Assembly: GCF_014648115.1 (NCBI RefSeq)
Contig: NZ_BMQM01000062.1
Span: 1 to 7,471, forward strand
From: Deinococcus seoulensis
Lineage (GTDB): Bacteria; Deinococcota; Deinococci; Deinococcales; Deinococcaceae
Reading direction: 5' to 3'
DNA length: 7,471 nucleotides
The notes under the pieces: model-generated
The model's input: only the letters and a program-made list of their open reading frames with translations
Database searches by the model: none
Told to the model about the DNA's origin: nothing
Shown: one piece after another, positions 1 to 5,658 of the stretch
Position numbering within the stretch: the first letter of the stretch is position 1
Layout: every line of letters begins with the position of its first letter
Translations under genes and position numbers: made by a program

Positions 1-33
1 GAGCAGGATGGACCCCTGTTTGAGGCCGCGTGA
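1..33 (+). CDS. Possible C-terminal tail of a gene cut by the window edge
   Basis: Frame 1 reads EQDGPLFEAA and then a TGA stop at 31-33, so the window may begin with the last ten codons of a plus-strand gene. Ten residues are too few to recognise a family, and an open frame of this length is expected by chance. It is listed only because the DNA that follows is clearly non-coding repeat-like sequence, which would fit a gene ending here. Confidence 0.15.
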   Translation, partial: EQDGPLFEAA

Positions 34-59
34 CACGTCATCGGCAGTGAAGTGGAAAC

Positions 60-182
60 TCTTGTTATAAGGCATTCAATCCGAGCGGAGTGAGTAGGAG
101 TCGAAGCGGGTTCCGGACGTGGAGTTGACAGATCGGAACACCACCGATCTGTCAACGAAATAAACGGAATCCGTATCAGAGA
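60..182. repeat. Structured intergenic element with inverted repeats, probably a dispersed repeat
   Basis: This stretch is non-coding and unusually structured. It contains a perfect 13-7-13 inverted repeat (124-156), eight bases of A-rich sequence, and then an 11-base palindrome ACGGAATCCGT (164-174) followed by ATCAGA. From memory of Deinococcus genomes, blocks combining the sequence TTGACAGATCGG with CTGATACGGATTCCG recur between genes, like the small noncoding repeats reported in D. radiodurans. That identification is recollection, not a search. The nine bases CTGATACGG also occur at 3078-3086, in the next intergenic gap. Confidence 0.45.
124..156. repeat. Perfect 13-bp inverted repeat with 7-nt spacer
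   Basis: The left arm GTTGACAGATCGG (124-136) and the right arm CCGATCTGTCAAC (144-156) are exact reverse complements, separated by AACACCA. As RNA it would form a strong hairpin, but no U-tract follows on either strand, so a classical intrinsic terminator is unlikely. The arm and spacer sizes resemble tyrosine-recombinase core sites (13-8-13 in loxP). It may equally be the conserved stem of a dispersed repeat or a protein-binding site. Both arms carry TTGACA, but no suitable -10 lies 16-18 bases away in either direction. Confidence 0.85.
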
Positions 183-381
183 CCTTGAAGCGACCCTCCA
201 TGTCACTGGATCAAGCAGGGCTCGTCCCTGGAAAGGCCGCGGGTTGGAAGTGGAACCCTGCGGGGACCACCACTATCAGGCGGTAGGGCGCCGTGGGTCC
301 GCCGCACTCTTCAGAAGCCCGTACGACCGCCGGGCGAGGGGTGTCTGGGGCCTGCGGGCTGTATGGTGTCCGCTCAGGCCT
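183..381. other. Non-coding gap downstream of rep
   Basis: This stretch lies between the structured repeat and the stop codon of the replication gene, which is read toward it. Open frames crossing it have arginine-, glycine- and serine-rich nonsense composition and run into the antisense of rep, so I treat them as shadows. A weak inverted pair GGCCTG (349-354) and CAGGCC (375-380) lies just past the rep stop but has a 20-base loop and no T-tract. I see no convincing terminator, RNA gene or other feature. Confidence 0.4.
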
Positions 382-1731
382 TCACGGGGCGGAGCGGCGG
401 GCGACCCAGGACATCAGCAGGGCGTCCGGATCCTCGGAGCGGCTGATCAGGGTCAGTTCTGCCGCCGTGACGAACCCGCCGACGAACAGGTCCGTCAGGA
501 TCTGGCGGCGGTGCTCCGGGTGAGTGCGGCCCAGCAGGAACGCAGCCGTCCGCTGCCGGTCCTCGGCGCTGGTCGCCACTGGCCCGGCTTCCTCCGCTCC
601 GCTCTGCTGGGCCGCAGCGGGGGGGGCCGTGCGGGGCCGCGCCGGTTTCGGCAGGACCGGCGTGACGGCGTATTTCTCCGGGTACCGCAGGATGTCGGTC
701 AGGAGGCCGCCGGGGTTCTTGACGGGGTAGCCGCGCTGCACGTGGGCGTCGAAGCTCGCGCAGGCCTGCTCGATCTGCGTGCGGGTGTGGTGAGCGGCGA
801 GGTGCGTGGCGGCCTGCATGGTCATGCCGCGCTGTGCGAGCAGTCCGACGATGTCGGGAGCGGGCAGCGGCAGGAGGTTCTTGGCGAAGCGGTACGCAAC
901 CTGCTGCGCTTCGCCGCGACCGATGTACGAGACGTCAAGCAGGAAACCCTTCCGGAGCAGTTCGTCGTGGGCCGGATGCAGGGCGCGGCGCACGAGGTCC
1001 ATGCGGGTGCCGTGCAGGCCGAGGTGGGTCGCCCAGGCCCGCAGGCCGGCCGTGAAGTTCAGGGCGGGCGTGCCGTCACTGGAGAAGGACTGCTCGCGCA
1101 GGAGGCGGTACAGCGTGCGGATCAGGGGCTGCGAGAGTGATGCGTAGAAATCGAGGTCCAGGGGTCGCAGGTGCCCGGCGCGGATGCTGCGGGTCAGCAG
1201 GTTGGCCAGCGTGAGCTGAATGACCGTCTCCGCCTGAAACTGCGCCGATGGGGTCTGCGGGGGCGTGAGGAACCGGTGCTGCAGGATCAGCCGGAAGCCT
1301 TCCTCGTCCAGCCAGGCGCGCTGTTCGGCGTCGTACCAGGACTTCGTGAAATCGTACTTCGTGTCGGCCAGCCGGCCGAGCGATTCACGGATCTCCCGGT
1401 AGATGCGTCCGTTCTTCGAAAGGCCGCAGGCCCGCAGCAGGTCACTGACGGTGACGGTGATGCGTCCGTCGTCCGGCATGCCCTGCTGGACGTACAGGTT
1501 GACGAGGCCGACGATCACGTCGTTGTCGATGCCGTGCGGCACGACATTGTCCCGTCCGGCCGTGCAGCGGATGTGGATGGGACCCTGATGATCGATGGTG
1601 ACGGTCTTCTCCCAGCCGACCGCGGACGTGGGGACGCGGTTCGTGGCGACGATGAACATCAGCCGGTTGAGGTTCAGTTCATCGTGACTGGATTCCGTCG
1701 TCCCGGAAGAGGCGACTGCGCGCTCGGGCAT
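382..1731 (-). CDS. repA: Plasmid replication initiator protein A (RepA/RPA family)
   Basis: This is the replication initiator, which binds the adjacent iterons and opens the origin. Near the N-terminus the segment from LNLNRLMFIVATNR leads into a core matching the replication initiator protein A family (PF10134): a GIDNDVIVGLVNLYVQQG block, a winged-helix-like LLRACGLSKNGRIYREIRESL block, and SWYDAEQRAWLDEEGFRLI. The C-terminal part (AATHLAAHHTRTQIEQACASF, then KNPGGLLTDILRYPEKY) looks helical. I place the start at ATG 1731, giving 449 residues. A -10 box TACAAT (1744-1739) lies exactly 7 bases upstream, and TTCACC (1768-1763) lies 18 bases further, so the mRNA is probably leaderless. The ATG at 1740 would overlap the -10 box. 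The frame extends to a TTG at 1875, but that lies in AT-rich origin DNA with no ribosome site, and the extra residues have non-protein-like composition. The family is certain; the exact start is less so. Confidence 0.92.
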   Translation of the reverse strand: MPERAVASSGTTESSHDELNLNRLMFIVATNRVPTSAVGWEKTVTIDHQGPIHIRCTAGRDNVVPHGIDNDVIVGLVNLYVQQGMPDDGRITVTVSDLLRACGLSKNGRIYREIRESLGRLADTKYDFTKSWYDAEQRAWLDEEGFRLILQHRFLTPPQTPSAQFQAETVIQLTLANLLTRSIRAGHLRPLDLDFYASLSQPLIRTLYRLLREQSFSSDGTPALNFTAGLRAWATHLGLHGTRMDLVRRALHPAHDELLRKGFLLDVSYIGRGEAQQVAYRFAKNLLPLPAPDIVGLLAQRGMTMQAATHLAAHHTRTQIEQACASFDAHVQRGYPVKNPGGLLTDILRYPEKYAVTPVLPKPARPRTAPPAAAQQSGAEEAGPVATSAEDRQRTAAFLLGRTHPEHRRQILTDLFVGGFVTAAELTLISRSEDPDALLMSWVARRSAP

Positions 1732-1738
1732 GCCGGGC

Positions 1739-1768
1739 ATTGTACCGGGAGTCCCCCGGGTGGGTGAA
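1739..1768 (-). promoter_or_regulatory. Predicted leaderless promoter of rep
   Basis: On the minus strand, TTCACC (1768-1763; four of six match TTGACA) and TACAAT (1744-1739; five of six match TATAAT) are 18 bases apart. TACAAT is followed by seven bases and then ATG 1731, so transcription would begin at or very near the start codon. Two other genes here show the same spacing. Confidence 0.5.
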
Positions 1769-1939
1769 CCCGACTGCTGCCTGCTGGCCCTGTTCCGCGC
1801 GTTGCCCGGTCCGGAAGAGCCGGCGTTCCCAGGAACGTTCCCGGAGCAGGGCTGATTGAATGATTCTCTTTTCAAAGAAAAAAGATAAAAAGAAAATGAT
1901 GATCAATCATCAGGTTCCTCCATCATTCTGCGTCCAGAA

Positions 1940-1952
1940 CGTCACTTTTCGG
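1940..1952 (-). repeat. Degenerate inverted iteron on the rep side of the array
   Basis: The plus-strand sequence CGTCACTTTTCGG matches the reverse complement of the iteron core (TGACACTTTGCGG) at 10 of 13 positions. It lies between the AT-rich tract and the first direct iteron, separated from it by TATAAT (1953-1958). In several iteron plasmids, inverted copies near the rep promoter serve for Rep autorepression. That role is only inferred here, and the match could be chance. Confidence 0.4.
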
Positions 1953-1958
1953 TATAAT

Positions 1959-2226
1959 TCCGCAAAGTGTCACCATGAATTCCGCAAAGTGTCACCGGCT
2001 CCGGCGCCTAACTCCGCAAAGTGTCACCGGAGGGAGGGCTCCCAATTCCGCAAAGTGTCACCATGAATTCCGCAAAGTGTCACCGGCTCCGGCGCCTAAC
2101 TCCGCAAAGCGTCACCGGAGGAAGGGCTCCCAATTCCGCAAAGTGTCACCATGAATTCCGCAAAGTGTCACCGGCTCCGGCGCCTAACTCCGCAAAGTGT
2201 CACCGGGAATTCCGCAAAGTGTCACC
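1959..2226 (+). repeat. Ten 16-bp iterons in a nested 88-bp arrangement
   Basis: The core TCCGCAAAGTGTCACC occurs in direct orientation starting at 1959, 1981, 2013, 2047, 2069, 2101, 2135, 2157, 2189 and 2211. Nine copies are exact; the copy at 2101 reads GCGTCACC in place of GTGTCACC. Start-to-start distances are 22, 32, 34, 22, 32, 34, 22, 32 and 22. The three spacers are ATGAAT, GGCTCCGGCGCCTAAC and a G-rich 18-mer ending CTCCCAAT, so three iterons form an 88-base unit that is present twice in full and once in part. The final spacer is GGGAAT. These are the presumed binding sites of the adjacent RepA protein, controlling initiation and copy number. Confidence 0.96.
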
Positions 2227-2433
2227 GGCCTGGCAGCCAGCTTCTGAACACCGCCTGGCCCCATGCCGTCCTGATGTGCCTGCTCTCAACACAGTTCCCG
2301 CTTCCCCATCTCTCTGGTCCATCCAGTCCCAGTTCTCCTCGGTGAGCCACACTAAGTTGTCCTCCCATTCAACTCTCCTGAGCATCGTTGTTGCAGCTGA
2401 TTGTTGCCGGGGTCGGAGTTGCCAGAGAGACCA
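2227..2433. other. Non-coding stretch between origin and toxin-antitoxin operon
   Basis: About 200 bases of mixed composition separate the last iteron from the operator-like repeats before the antitoxin gene. No reading frame has convincing protein character. A minus-strand frame across 2200-2538 includes a tryptophan-rich run but overlaps the iterons and the antitoxin start, and is unlikely to be a gene. I see no RNA gene, terminator or centromere-like array. Confidence 0.4.
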
Positions 2434-2464
2434 GGTAGGCAACCGCTTACCATTTTTCTTACCA
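2434..2464. promoter_or_regulatory. Operator-like repeats upstream of the antitoxin gene
   Basis: The sequence holds GGTAGGC (2434-2440), then AACC, then GCTTACC (2445-2451). This is an inverted pair matching at six of seven positions. CTTACCA occurs directly at 2446-2452 and again at 2458-2464, 12 bases apart. Ribbon-helix-helix antitoxins usually repress their own operon by binding short repeats near the promoter, so this cluster is the best operator candidate. Binding is inferred. Confidence 0.45.
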
Positions 2465-2473
2465 GAAGTAGGA

Positions 2474-2479
2474 TAAAAT
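2474..2479 (+). promoter_or_regulatory. Predicted -10 box of the toxin-antitoxin operon
   Basis: TAAAAT is followed by six bases and then ATG 2486, the spacing expected of a leaderless Deinococcus transcript. No good -35 box lies 16-18 bases upstream. The operator-like repeats occupy that place, which fits a repressible promoter. The weak AGGA at 2470-2473 is 12 bases from the ATG and is a poor ribosome site. Confidence 0.45.
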
Positions 2480-2485
2480 GGCCGC

Positions 2486-2734
2486 ATGACTGTCGGGAAG
2501 ATGAGTGTGAGTCTTGACGCCTCACTGCTGGAATTCATGGCCCACTACCAACAGACACACCAGTTGCGTTCCCGCTCGGAAGTGGTGGCCCAGGCCCTGA
2601 CCCTCCTCCGGGACCAGGAACTGGAAACCCAGTACGCCGCCGCCCTGAGTGAATGGCAAGACGGCGGCGAGGCCGACCTCTGGGATCACACGGTCGCCGA
2701 CGGCCTGCAGGACGGCCCCGATGCAGCGCGGTGA
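2486..2734 (+). CDS. Ribbon-helix-helix antitoxin of a MazF-type toxin-antitoxin pair
   Basis: This 82-residue protein is the likely antitoxin that neutralises the ribonuclease encoded just downstream. Residues about 4-48 look like a ribbon-helix-helix (CopG/ParD/MetJ-like) DNA-binding fold. A short KMSVSLDASLLEFM strand and helix lead into QQTHQLRSRSEVVAQALTLLRDQE, with the usual SRSEVV helix start. The acidic tail (EWQDGGEADLWDHTVADGL) would wrap the toxin and occupy its active site. The stop lies 11 bases inside the toxin gene, so translation is probably coupled. An alternative start at ATG 2501 would remove five residues; I prefer 2486 because of the TAAAAT box 6 bases upstream. Antitoxins of this kind normally repress their own operon. 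The pairing is strongly supported by context, but the exact family is not certain. Confidence 0.85.
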   Translation: MTVGKMSVSLDASLLEFMAHYQQTHQLRSRSEVVAQALTLLRDQELETQYAAALSEWQDGGEADLWDHTVADGLQDGPDAAR

Positions 2735-3071
2735 CATCTATATCGCTGACCTGGACCCCGCGCGTGCCAGCGAAGCGAACAAACGCCGTCCCGTGGTCAT
2801 CGTCAGCGCCAACAGCCTGAACCGCACGGTCAACCGCCTCGGGGCCGGAGCCCTCACCATCGTCCCGTTGACCTCCAACGTCACCCGGGTCTATGACTTT
2901 CAGGTGCTCCTCCCCGCTGAACAGACCGGCCTGGATCAGGACAGCAAAGCCCAGGCCGAGCAGATCCGAACCATCAGTTTCAGTCGCCTGGGCCCCGAGC
3001 CCGTCGGGGCGGTCCCGGCGGCCCTGATGGGACAGCTTGACGCCGCACTCCGCCTCCACCTGTCCCTGTGA
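2721..3071 (+). CDS. mazF: Type II toxin, MazF/PemK family endoribonuclease
   Basis: This 116-residue protein has the length and motifs of MazF/PemK toxins, which cleave mRNA at short sequences and stop growth when the antitoxin is lost. It opens with MQRGDIYIADLDPARASEANKR and then RPVVIVSANSLNR, the family's N-terminal barrel strands and conserved arginine-proline. TIVPLTSNV carries the catalytic-region threonine and serine. QAEQIRTISFSRLG is the typical later block, and a helix ends the protein. I chose ATG 2721 because the RGDIY motif follows at once; longer in-frame starts lie inside the antitoxin gene. The two genes overlap by 14 bases, so they form one operon. Its place beside the replication origin suggests post-segregational stabilisation of the replicon. 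The cleavage specificity cannot be read from the sequence. Confidence 0.93.
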   Translation: MQRGDIYIADLDPARASEANKRRPVVIVSANSLNRTVNRLGAGALTIVPLTSNVTRVYDFQVLLPAEQTGLDQDSKAQAEQIRTISFSRLGPEPVGAVPAALMGQLDAALRLHLSL

Positions 3072-3342
3072 GGTGACCTGATACGGCGTGGGTGGAGATT
3101 CGGTACGGAATGGGTGGGGGGCTGCTCCTCGAAAGCCGTCGGTGACTGTTTCTCCAACGACGAGTGACGACGGCAACGGGGATAGCGGAAGTCCACTTGA
3201 AGTCCTCTGTTCGCGTCTGGGCACCACCCCACCGCGTAAACCTGAGTGGGCCTCAGAGCCTGGTGTCGGGGAGCGTTCCTGACGCCGGCCATGCGCCTGA
3301 TGTGTTGGAACCCGGTGCCCCGTCCTCCAGGCTCAGATCTGC
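3072..3342. other. Intergenic gap between mazF and the large effector gene
   Basis: About 270 bases without an intact gene. The gap contains a transposase-like scrap on the minus strand (about 3122-3199) and the nine bases CTGATACGG (3078-3086) that also occur, inverted, in the repeat element at 171-179. I see no terminator after mazF. The rest has no clear feature. Confidence 0.4.
3122..3199 (-). pseudogene. Possible C-terminal remnant of an IS3-family transposase
   Basis: Read on the minus strand, residues from VDFRYPRC run into RRHSSLEKQSPTAFEEQ (3172-3122). IS3-family transposases commonly end their DDE domain with a block of the form YNR.RRHSSLG..SP..FE, and this fragment keeps RRHSSL, SP and FE in register. 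Nothing upstream in the same frame looks like the rest of the transposase, and no paired terminal repeats are evident, so it would be a decayed scrap. A short match of this kind could still be chance. If real, it marks an old insertion between the toxin-antitoxin pair and the effector locus. Confidence 0.4.
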
Positions 3343-3371
3343 TCGCCAGCGGGTCAGTTGCGGGGTAGGCT
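3343..3371 (+). promoter_or_regulatory. Predicted leaderless promoter of the DUF4157 gene
   Basis: TCGCCA (3343-3348; four of six match TTGACA) and TAGGCT (3366-3371, of the TANNNT form) are 17 bases apart. TAGGCT is followed by seven bases and then ATG 3379. The same -10 to start spacing is seen at rep. The boxes are individually weak, and the support comes mainly from the shared geometry. Confidence 0.4.
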
Positions 3372-3378
3372 GCGGGTC

Positions 3379-5658
3379 ATGACCGAGCGTGTTCACAGGG
3401 TTCAGCGGGTCCAGGCCACGCCCCGGCGGATCGTGGTGCCGCCTGAACCGGCGCCTGTCGATCCGCTGGCCCTGAAGCAGCAGGCCGTGCAGCGATTTAC
3501 GGCCCGCCCACAGACCGCGCAGCGACACGCCGCCGGGCCGGTCCTGCGGGCCGCCAGCCTGGACCGCCAGGAGCAGACGCGCCTCAGTCAGCAGCAGACT
3601 CAGGTTCAACGTCAGATCACCGCACTGGGCGAGGTGACGCCCGTCCCGCGCCCAGCAGAAGCGCTGGCGGCTCCGGCAAAACCGATCACACCGGGCGACT
3701 GGGTGACCGTAATGCGCCTGCGCGCAGAGGAGGTCGCCGGGCGACCCCTGGACGCCCGGAGCAGCAGTCAGTTCACGGCGCTGCAGCGGCAGGTCGCCCA
3801 GACGCTCGTGCAGGGCTTCCGCTCAGACCGGGGCGACGCCCAGGCCCGCTACGCCACGTACGGTGAGCACCTCGCCACCCTGCAGCGCCATCCGGTCAGT
3901 GCACCGGTCGCCCGGGTGGTGCTGGGCCTGGTTCCCTCTGCGGAGCGTCTTCCCCTTCAGCGGGCGGTCGACGAGACCCTGCAGCGTTTCCACGCGCAGG
4001 AGCAGGCCAGCCTGAACTTTGACACCCGGCAGACCCTCCAGCGGCAACTGGCTGAACTGGACGCCGAGGCGACGCAGCCTGTTCTGGCCCGCATCCAGGC
4101 GCGCAGGGGAGCTGGGAACCCACTCCCTGAAGCCATTCAGCGTCACCTGGAGCAGGGCCTGAACCATGACCTGAGCCGCGTGCGGATTCACGACGACGCC
4201 GAAGCGGACAAGCTGGCCAAGGGCGTGAACGCGATCGCGTTCACGACGGGCACGGACATCTTCTTCCAGGCGGGGCGGTTCGATCCGAACACGCAGACCG
4301 GGCTGGAACTGCTGGCGCACGAGGTCACGCACACCGTTCAGCAGAGTCAGGGTCGGGTCGGGACAGGCATCGACCCGGATACGGGACTGGAAGATGAGGC
4401 GCGCCTATCCGGGGCGCGGCTGGCCCGCACGTTCACGCCAGCGTCCTTCCAGAAGTCATCCCGGCGGCCAGTGACGGCCGTGCCGCGCCGACTCGCTCCG
4501 CTGACGGCCACCCACGCCGCCCAGCGCTTCGCGGCAGGCCGGACGGTCCAGCGCAGCGCCTGGGGCGACTGGTGGAAGACCTTCCAGAACAAGGCATTGG
4601 AAGCGGCCCTGGAAGGAGCCGCGCGCGTGCCTAACGGTCCCACCATCGTTGCCGCCTTCAAGCGCAGCGCGGCGGTGTTCGGCAAGATCATGGCCAACCC
4701 TGGCGGCTTCTTCGCCAACCTGTTCCAGTCAGTGAAGAACGGATTCCTGCTCTTCAAGGGGAACATCGCCGTGCACCTGAAGACCGCACTGGTGGACTGG
4801 CTGACGGGGACATCCATCGCGGTGACCAGGGGGGTCGTAGCCTTCCCGAAGAGCCTGGACGGCAAGGAGCTCCTGGGGTTTGGCATGAACGTGCTCGGCC
4901 TGAACACCGCGACCCTGGTGTCGCGGCTCAGTCAGCGTTACGGTGCGGCGAACGTTCAGAAAGCTCAGAGGCAACTGGCGGTCTTGCAGCAGGCCCGTTC
5001 CGGCCTGCACACACTCAACGATTTCCGGTCGCTGGACGCCAAGGCCAGGGACGGCATCCTGTCTGCCGCGAAATCGTACGCAGTTCAGACCGTGGCGCAG
5101 CAGGCCGTCGTGTGGGTCACTGGGTTCCTTGCCACCGGGGGGCTGGGACCGGTGGCGAAAGCAGCATTCAGCTTGGTGAGCACGTTCCTCCAGAACGCCC
5201 GCACCTTCGGTCAGGTCGGCAAGAGTGTGCTGAGCAGCATGCAGGACATCGCCTCTGGGCAGTTGAGCGCCGCCTCGCGGAACATTGAGCAGAATCTCGC
5301 CCGGGTCACCAGTCTGGTCCTGAAGTTCGTGTCGAAGCTCCTGGGACTCGACAAGATCGGTGGCGCGCTACGCAAAGGCCTGGCCGCCGTGCAAAAGCCC
5401 ATTAACGCGACCATTGACCGCATCGTGGGCAGCAAACCCGTGCAGGCGGTCTTCCAGAAGTTGAAGGGGGCCGGCAGCGCCCTGACTTCAGCCGCCGGGA
5501 AAGGCCTGCGGAACATTTGGACCGCGGTCAGTTCCTCAGGTCCGTCCCTGACGGCCCGCACACCGGTGAAGGGGACGAAGCATCACCTGTGGGTGGAGAT
5601 CCAAGGGGAGCGCCCCAGGGTGATCATGGCCTCCAATCCGCTGCCCCGGCATTCCTGA
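3379..5658 (+). CDS. DUF4157 (eCIS core) domain toxin, N-terminal and central part
   Basis: This is a 759-residue protein. Residues 1-245 are glutamine/arginine-rich and probably coiled-coil, with many scattered QR pairs. Residues about 246-325 form a DUF4157 domain (PF13699, called the eCIS core domain) with a zinc-metallopeptidase-like HEVTH at 314-318 inside LLAHEVTHTVQQSQG. A long alanine/glycine-rich helical region follows, and then KHHLWVEIQGERPRVIMASNPLP, the kind of segment that precedes a toxin domain. Such proteins are typically cargo of extracellular contractile injection systems or polymorphic toxins. No signal peptide is visible. The frame ends at 5658 just after PLP, while the toxin domain continues in the -1 frame, so this product is probably truncated. 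I prefer ATG 3379 to the TTG at 3358 because TAGGCT lies 7 bases upstream. No injection-system structural genes lie nearby. Confidence 0.85.
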   Translation: MTERVHRVQRVQATPRRIVVPPEPAPVDPLALKQQAVQRFTARPQTAQRHAAGPVLRAASLDRQEQTRLSQQQTQVQRQITALGEVTPVPRPAEALAAPAKPITPGDWVTVMRLRAEEVAGRPLDARSSSQFTALQRQVAQTLVQGFRSDRGDAQARYATYGEHLATLQRHPVSAPVARVVLGLVPSAERLPLQRAVDETLQRFHAQEQASLNFDTRQTLQRQLAELDAEATQPVLARIQARRGAGNPLPEAIQRHLEQGLNHDLSRVRIHDDAEADKLAKGVNAIAFTTGTDIFFQAGRFDPNTQTGLELLAHEVTHTVQQSQGRVGTGIDPDTGLEDEARLSGARLARTFTPASFQKSSRRPVTAVPRRLAPLTATHAAQRFAAGRTVQRSAWGDWWKTFQNKALEAALEGAARVPNGPTIVAAFKRSAAVFGKIMANPGGFFANLFQSVKNGFLLFKGNIAVHLKTALVDWLTGTSIAVTRGVVAFPKSLDGKELLGFGMNVLGLNTATLVSRLSQRYGAANVQKAQRQLAVLQQARSGLHTLNDFRSLDAKARDGILSAAKSYAVQTVAQQAVVWVTGFLATGGLGPVAKAAFSLVSTFLQNARTFGQVGKSVLSSMQDIASGQLSAASRNIEQNLARVTSLVLKFVSKLLGLDKIGGALRKGLAAVQKPINATIDRIVGSKPVQAVFQKLKGAGSALTSAAGKGLRNIWTAVSSSGPSLTARTPVKGTKHHLWVEIQGERPRVIMASNPLPRHS
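5644..5647 (+). other. Frameshift site in a CCCC run
   Basis: In the upstream frame the run is read CTG CCC CGG CAT TCC TGA. Re-reading one C (a -1 shift), or adding one C to the run, gives CTG CCC CCG GCA TTC CTG ACC, which enters the toxin-domain frame without a gap. Runs of one base are common places for single-base indels. The site is not a classical X XXY YYZ slippery heptamer. Confidence 0.7.

Larger units (their letters stand above)
1855..2226. other. Iteron-type replication origin (oriV)
   Basis: A 78% A+T stretch (39 of 50 bases at 1861-1910), with one strand nearly all purine between 1875 and 1898, lies immediately beside ten direct repeats and just upstream of the initiator gene. 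This is the standard layout of iteron plasmids: an AT-rich unwinding element plus Rep-binding repeats. The AT tract also holds an inverted ATGAT-GATCA-ATCAT sequence (1896-1910). I saw no DnaA box matching TTATNCACA. Origin function is inferred from the arrangement. Confidence 0.85.

Noticed and set aside
244..1767. Long plus-strand open frames opposite the rep gene
   Set aside because: They are antisense shadows of a recognisable RepA/RPA protein and have arginine-, glycine- and alanine-rich sequence without family motifs, a common result of G+C-rich coding DNA.
1741..1875. N-terminal extension of Rep to TTG 1875 (497 residues)
   Set aside because: A pyrimidine-rich stretch with no ribosome site precedes the TTG, the extra residues are low-complexity, and a well-spaced -10 box supports ATG 1731.
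1959..2226. CRISPR array
   Set aside because: The repeats are only 16 bases and the spacers recur identically between units, unlike unique CRISPR spacers. The position beside rep identifies them as iterons.
1860..2476. Plus-strand open frames through the iterons
   Set aside because: Their peptides simply repeat the translated iteron (NSAKCH, PQSVT). The repeats are explained as Rep-binding sites, not as a repetitive protein.
2200..2538. Minus-strand frame with a tryptophan-rich run (EWEDNLVWLTEENWDWMDQ)
   Set aside because: It overlaps the last iterons and the antitoxin promoter and start, has no visible ribosome site or promoter, and no family is recognisable.
3823..5561. Minus-strand frames opposite the DUF4157 gene
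   Set aside because: They are shadows of a well-supported plus-strand gene with a clear domain.
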